64,000 nucleotides of DNA from contig CAWIBU010000002.1 in NCBI GenBank assembly GCA_963834445.1, positions 1,054,001-1,118,000 of the forward strand, read 5' to 3'. Below the pieces are notes generated by a model. It had not been told where the DNA came from. It ran no database searches and saw nothing but the letters and a program-made list of their open reading frames with translations. Positions 61,690 to 64,000 of the stretch are shown here, in pieces (within the stretch, counting starts at the first letter, position 1; every line of letters starts with the position of its first letter). The position numbers were made by a program, and so were the translations under genes. The DNA is from PALSA-350 sp963834445. GTDB lineage: Bacteria; Acidobacteriota; Terriglobia; Terriglobales; Acidobacteriaceae.

Positions 61690-62694
61690 TCAGCTCATAG
61701 CCAGCGTCACAGTTTGCAGTGTGCCCGGCACGTCATGATGGGTTATGTCGTGGAAACCGGCATGGGTACACATTGACTCGATTTCGCGTCGCGAAAAAGC
61801 ATCGCCCGATGCGGTTGTGGTGAGCATGGTCATAGCGAAGAGGCCGGGGCCAGGGGGAGTGATGCGATCGTCGTTCACCGCCATTTCGAGGATCGCCACC
61901 TTGGCCCCAGGCTTCATGGCGGCGCGAATTCGCTCCAATAGGGCAATATTCGTCGGCACGTCGAAATGATGAATAAAGTTGGTGACCAGCACCACATCAT
62001 AGCCAGATCCGTAGTCAGCGGCGAAGGCGCTGCCCGCGACCGCATGCCAGCGCTCCGCGACTCCTAGTCTGACTGCGTTTTCGTGGGCGACCGCCAGCAC
62101 GTTCTTCCAATCCAACGCGTGGATTTGGGCTGCCGGATTGTGCTGGGCCATGGTGATGCCAAACATGCCGTGACCAGCGGCGATGTCGAGCACCTGCAGC
62201 GCGCCGGTGCTGGCCGTGAGCTGCGCGATCAACTGGGCCGCGGGCGTCATCATCGGCGCCATGCCCCGGGCAAAATCAACCCAGACCGGGTTGTCTTCAC
62301 TCACCGAACCTTCAGCGGGCAGAGTCGTGCCCCCCTTGCGTACGGCTTCCGTCATGCTTCCCAGGCCCTTCTCCATGAGCGGATGAAACAGGAACTTCGC
62401 CATGCCGCCCATGTAGGCCGGCGAGCCTTCGACCAGAAAGAGTTCCGAATCCGGAGTCAACCCATAACCGGAACCATCTTTGGTGAGGAAGCCCAGGATG
62501 GTGAGAAAGTCGCAAAGCACGCGCAGGCCCTTGACCGAAGCGCCGCAGATGGGGGCCAGCGCCTCCGGGGTACGCGCGCCTCCGGCAATGCCGGTGAAGA
62601 GGTTTAGTTCAATGCCGGCACGCAGCGCACTGGTGTGCTGATGGGCTTGCAGGGTTTCAAATACGAGCATCGGAGAGGGCGCATGAGGGGGCAT
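61690..62694 (-). CDS. SAM-dependent O-methyltransferase-like protein
   Basis: A 334-residue protein. An N-terminal winged-helix dimerisation domain (QAHQHTSALRAGIELNLFTG, EALAPICGASVKGLRVLCDF) precedes a class I methyltransferase fold with motif VLDIAAGHGMFGITMA, AQIHALDWKNVLAVAHENAV and DVVLVTNFIHHFDVPTN. This is the acetylserotonin/hydroxyneurosporene O-methyltransferase architecture. The acceptor is unknown. It is divergent from the PadR gene and separated from it by an operator-bearing gap of 131 bp. Confidence 0.9.
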   Translation of the reverse strand: MPPHAPSPMLVFETLQAHQHTSALRAGIELNLFTGIAGGARTPEALAPICGASVKGLRVLCDFLTILGFLTKDGSGYGLTPDSELFLVEGSPAYMGGMAKFLFHPLMEKGLGSMTEAVRKGGTTLPAEGSVSEDNPVWVDFARGMAPMMTPAAQLIAQLTASTGALQVLDIAAGHGMFGITMAQHNPAAQIHALDWKNVLAVAHENAVRLGVAERWHAVAGSAFAADYGSGYDVVLVTNFIHHFDVPTNIALLERIRAAMKPGAKVAILEMAVNDDRITPPGPGLFAMTMLTTTASGDAFSRREIESMCTHAGFHDITHHDVPGTLQTVTLAMS

Positions 62695-62781
62695 CGGCGG
62701 ATTCTACCCCACCGTGGTTTCGCCTGGCCAGTGGCATCTGCAAGCTGGGGGAAAGACTCGTCCGATCGCCCTGCAAGAGTT

Positions 62782-62825
62782 ACTGTAGACAACCTACCCC
62801 CACTAGGGAGTAGATTGTCTACAGT
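62782..62825. promoter_or_regulatory. Inverted-repeat operator before padR-type gene
   Basis: ACTGTAGACAA (62782-62792) and TTGTCTACAGT (62815-62825) form perfect 11-base arms, extendable by CTAC/GTAG after one mismatch, around a 12-base centre. The right arm abuts the PadR start codon. Confidence 0.7.
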
Positions 62826-63185
62826 ATGAGTCCCGCGCGCAAAGACTATGAGAACCGCATTGAACTGTTGCAGGGCACGCTCGATATGCTCATTCTGCAG
62901 ACGCTGCAATGGGGGCCGCAACATGGCTACGCCATTGCGCAGGCGATTCGTTGCCAATCGGGCGACGTGTTGCAGGTAGAGACCGGTTCCCTGTATCCAG
63001 CGCTGCACCGCATCGAACGCCAGGCATGGATCAAGAGTGAGTGGCGCCTCACGGAGCAGAAGCAGCGCGCGAAATTCTATCGCATCACCGCGGAAGGCAA
63101 GCGCCAACTGGTGCGCGATCGTTCGAAATGGGAAACGTTGGTCGCTGCCATCGGCGGCGTTCTGCGCCCCACGCAAGAGAGTTGA
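62826..63185 (+). CDS. PadR-family transcriptional regulator
   Basis: A 119-residue PadR protein (ELLQGTLDMLILQTLQWGPQ, HGYAIAQAIR, GSLYPALHRIERQAWIKSEW, KFYRITAEGKRQLV), the usual length for the short subgroup found before acidobacterial permeases. It probably represses itself and the downstream permease through the inverted repeat that ends directly at its ATG. Such an arrangement leaves almost no leader before the start codon. Confidence 0.93.
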   Translation: MSPARKDYENRIELLQGTLDMLILQTLQWGPQHGYAIAQAIRCQSGDVLQVETGSLYPALHRIERQAWIKSEWRLTEQKQRAKFYRITAEGKRQLVRDRSKWETLVAAIGGVLRPTQES

Positions 63186-63203
63186 GGTTGATGGAGAACG
63201 CTG

Positions 63204-64000
63204 ATGAATCTCTTCACCCGTCTGTTCTGGACTCGGTTATTTCGACCGCAGGCCGCCAAGCTTGATCTTGCGGCCGAGATTGAGTCTCACCTGGCGATGG
63301 CTGCGGCCGATAAGCAGGCCGTGGGCGCTGACCCTGCGCGCGCCCGCCAGTTAGCCCGTCAGGAATTCGGCAACGTGGCGCTGGTGACGGAGGTAGCCCG
63401 CGCCCAGCACGGCTGGGTGTGGTTGGAGCGGCTGGGCGACGACGTCGGTTTCGCGGCCCGGCAAATTCGCCGTAATCCCGGCTTCTCGCTCGCGGTCATT
63501 CTTACCCTGGCTCTCGGTATCGGCGTCAATACCAGCGTCTTCAGCCTGGTGAGCGGATTTATGCTGCGGCCGCTCCCCTATCCCGATGCCGATCGAATCG
63601 CTAGCCTCCTGCTGCATACCGAAGGCGTGTCTTCGAGAAGCGGCGAGTTCGGAGCCGAAGACAATGACAGTCACACATACGCGACCTGGAACCTTTTCAG
63701 CCGCAATCTCTCGACCGCCCAGGTCGCCGCCCAGGGAGGAACTACGGGCGTCAATCTTGAGGCTGGTTCCGGGCAAGGCATGGTGACCCGTTATGTGCAT
63801 GCCACGCGCGTTTCGAGCGGATATTTCGAAGTACTCGGGATACAGCCGCTGCTGGGTCGCGGCTTCACCAGCGATGAGGATCGCGTAGGCGGCCCTAAAG
63901 CCGTGGTGCTTGGCTTCACCCTCTGGCAGTCGTCGTTTCATGGCGATTCCCATGTGATCGGTAAGCAGGTCGTTCTCAAAGGCGAACCCTATACGGTGGT
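63204..64000 (+). CDS. ADOP-type ABC transporter permease (partial, 3' end outside window)
   Basis: The first 265 or so residues are present. The N-terminus (LDLAAEIESHLAMAAADKQA, ARQLARQEFGNVALVTEVAR) is the acidobacterial orphan-permease prefix. A membrane segment (NPGFSLAVILTLALGIGVNT) and the MacB-like periplasmic domain follow (LRPLPYPDADRIASLLLH, SSGYFEVLGIQPLLGRGFTS). The family is TIGR03434 (ADOP), with FtsX-like domains expected further on. The start is ATG 63204 with GGAGAA upstream, 18 bases after the PadR stop. No ABC ATPase gene is visible in the window. Confidence 0.93.
   Translation, partial: MNLFTRLFWTRLFRPQAAKLDLAAEIESHLAMAAADKQAVGADPARARQLARQEFGNVALVTEVARAQHGWVWLERLGDDVGFAARQIRRNPGFSLAVILTLALGIGVNTSVFSLVSGFMLRPLPYPDADRIASLLLHTEGVSSRSGEFGAEDNDSHTYATWNLFSRNLSTAQVAAQGGTTGVNLEAGSGQGMVTRYVHATRVSSGYFEVLGIQPLLGRGFTSDEDRVGGPKAVVLGFTLWQSSFHGDSHVIGKQVVLKGEPYTV

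Overview
The window is about 64 kb of high-GC chromosomal DNA from an acidobacterium, most likely class Terriglobia. This placement rests on gene families, not on a marker gene. The families are a VWFA-related acidobacterial protein, an ADOP-type MacB-like permease behind a PadR regulator, an Oar-like TonB receptor with an N-terminal carboxypeptidase-regulatory domain, a Ser/Thr kinase fused to a TolB/WD40-like propeller, and many dispersed palindromic repeats. No rRNA, complete tRNA, CRISPR array or integrase was seen.

Layout. 1-4.4 kb: a LacI-type regulator (cut by the left edge) downstream of a DUF5107/TPR protein. 4.7-12 kb: an SPL-type radical SAM protein, a VWA protein joined out of frame to a decapitated PIN toxin gene, a cytochrome P450, and a GH29 fucosidase translationally coupled to an NTF2-like secreted protein. 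12-14.3 kb: an 88-bp-arm inverted repeat, then an ECF sigma factor / membrane protein / secretin-N-domain-like operon with overlapping genes. 14.7-19.3 kb: a deaminase with a degenerate second deaminase-like half, a receptor Ser/Thr kinase and a nucleoside deoxyribosyltransferase-like protein. 19.3-25 kb: an accessory-looking stretch with a tRNA-Val 3' half, a repeat field holding four exact-length 105-bp palindromic elements, Mn-catalase, a relic of an efflux gene, a tyrosine phosphatase-like protein, a luciferase-like oxidoreductase and an Abi_C-type protein.

25.1-36.8 kb is the most coherent block. An overlapping operon encodes a proline racemase-superfamily enzyme, an M19 dipeptidase, an S15/CocE peptidase-like hydrolase and an MFS transporter. 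Upstream lie a GntR repressor and, divergently, an Oar-like TonB receptor followed by an ornithine cyclodeaminase-family reductase and a D-amino-acid oxidase-like flavoprotein. An 18-bp palindrome overlaps a near-consensus promoter before the receptor. I infer a regulon for scavenging (hydroxy)proline-rich peptides.

37-48.5 kb: a secreted alpha/beta hydrolase, an orphan DUF3987 protein, a coiled-coil membrane protein, and a complete RND efflux operon (adaptor, pump, outer-membrane factor) with a divergent TetR regulator. 48.5-53.6 kb: two paralogous single-pass membrane proteins pointing outward around a gene-poor segment, with several very small genes, two of which are paralogs of each other. 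53.9-64 kb: a MscS-type channel, a Caulobacter-type TonB receptor, an ArsR-AHSA1-VOC operon with its own operator, an O-methyltransferase, and a PadR/ADOP pair running off the right edge.
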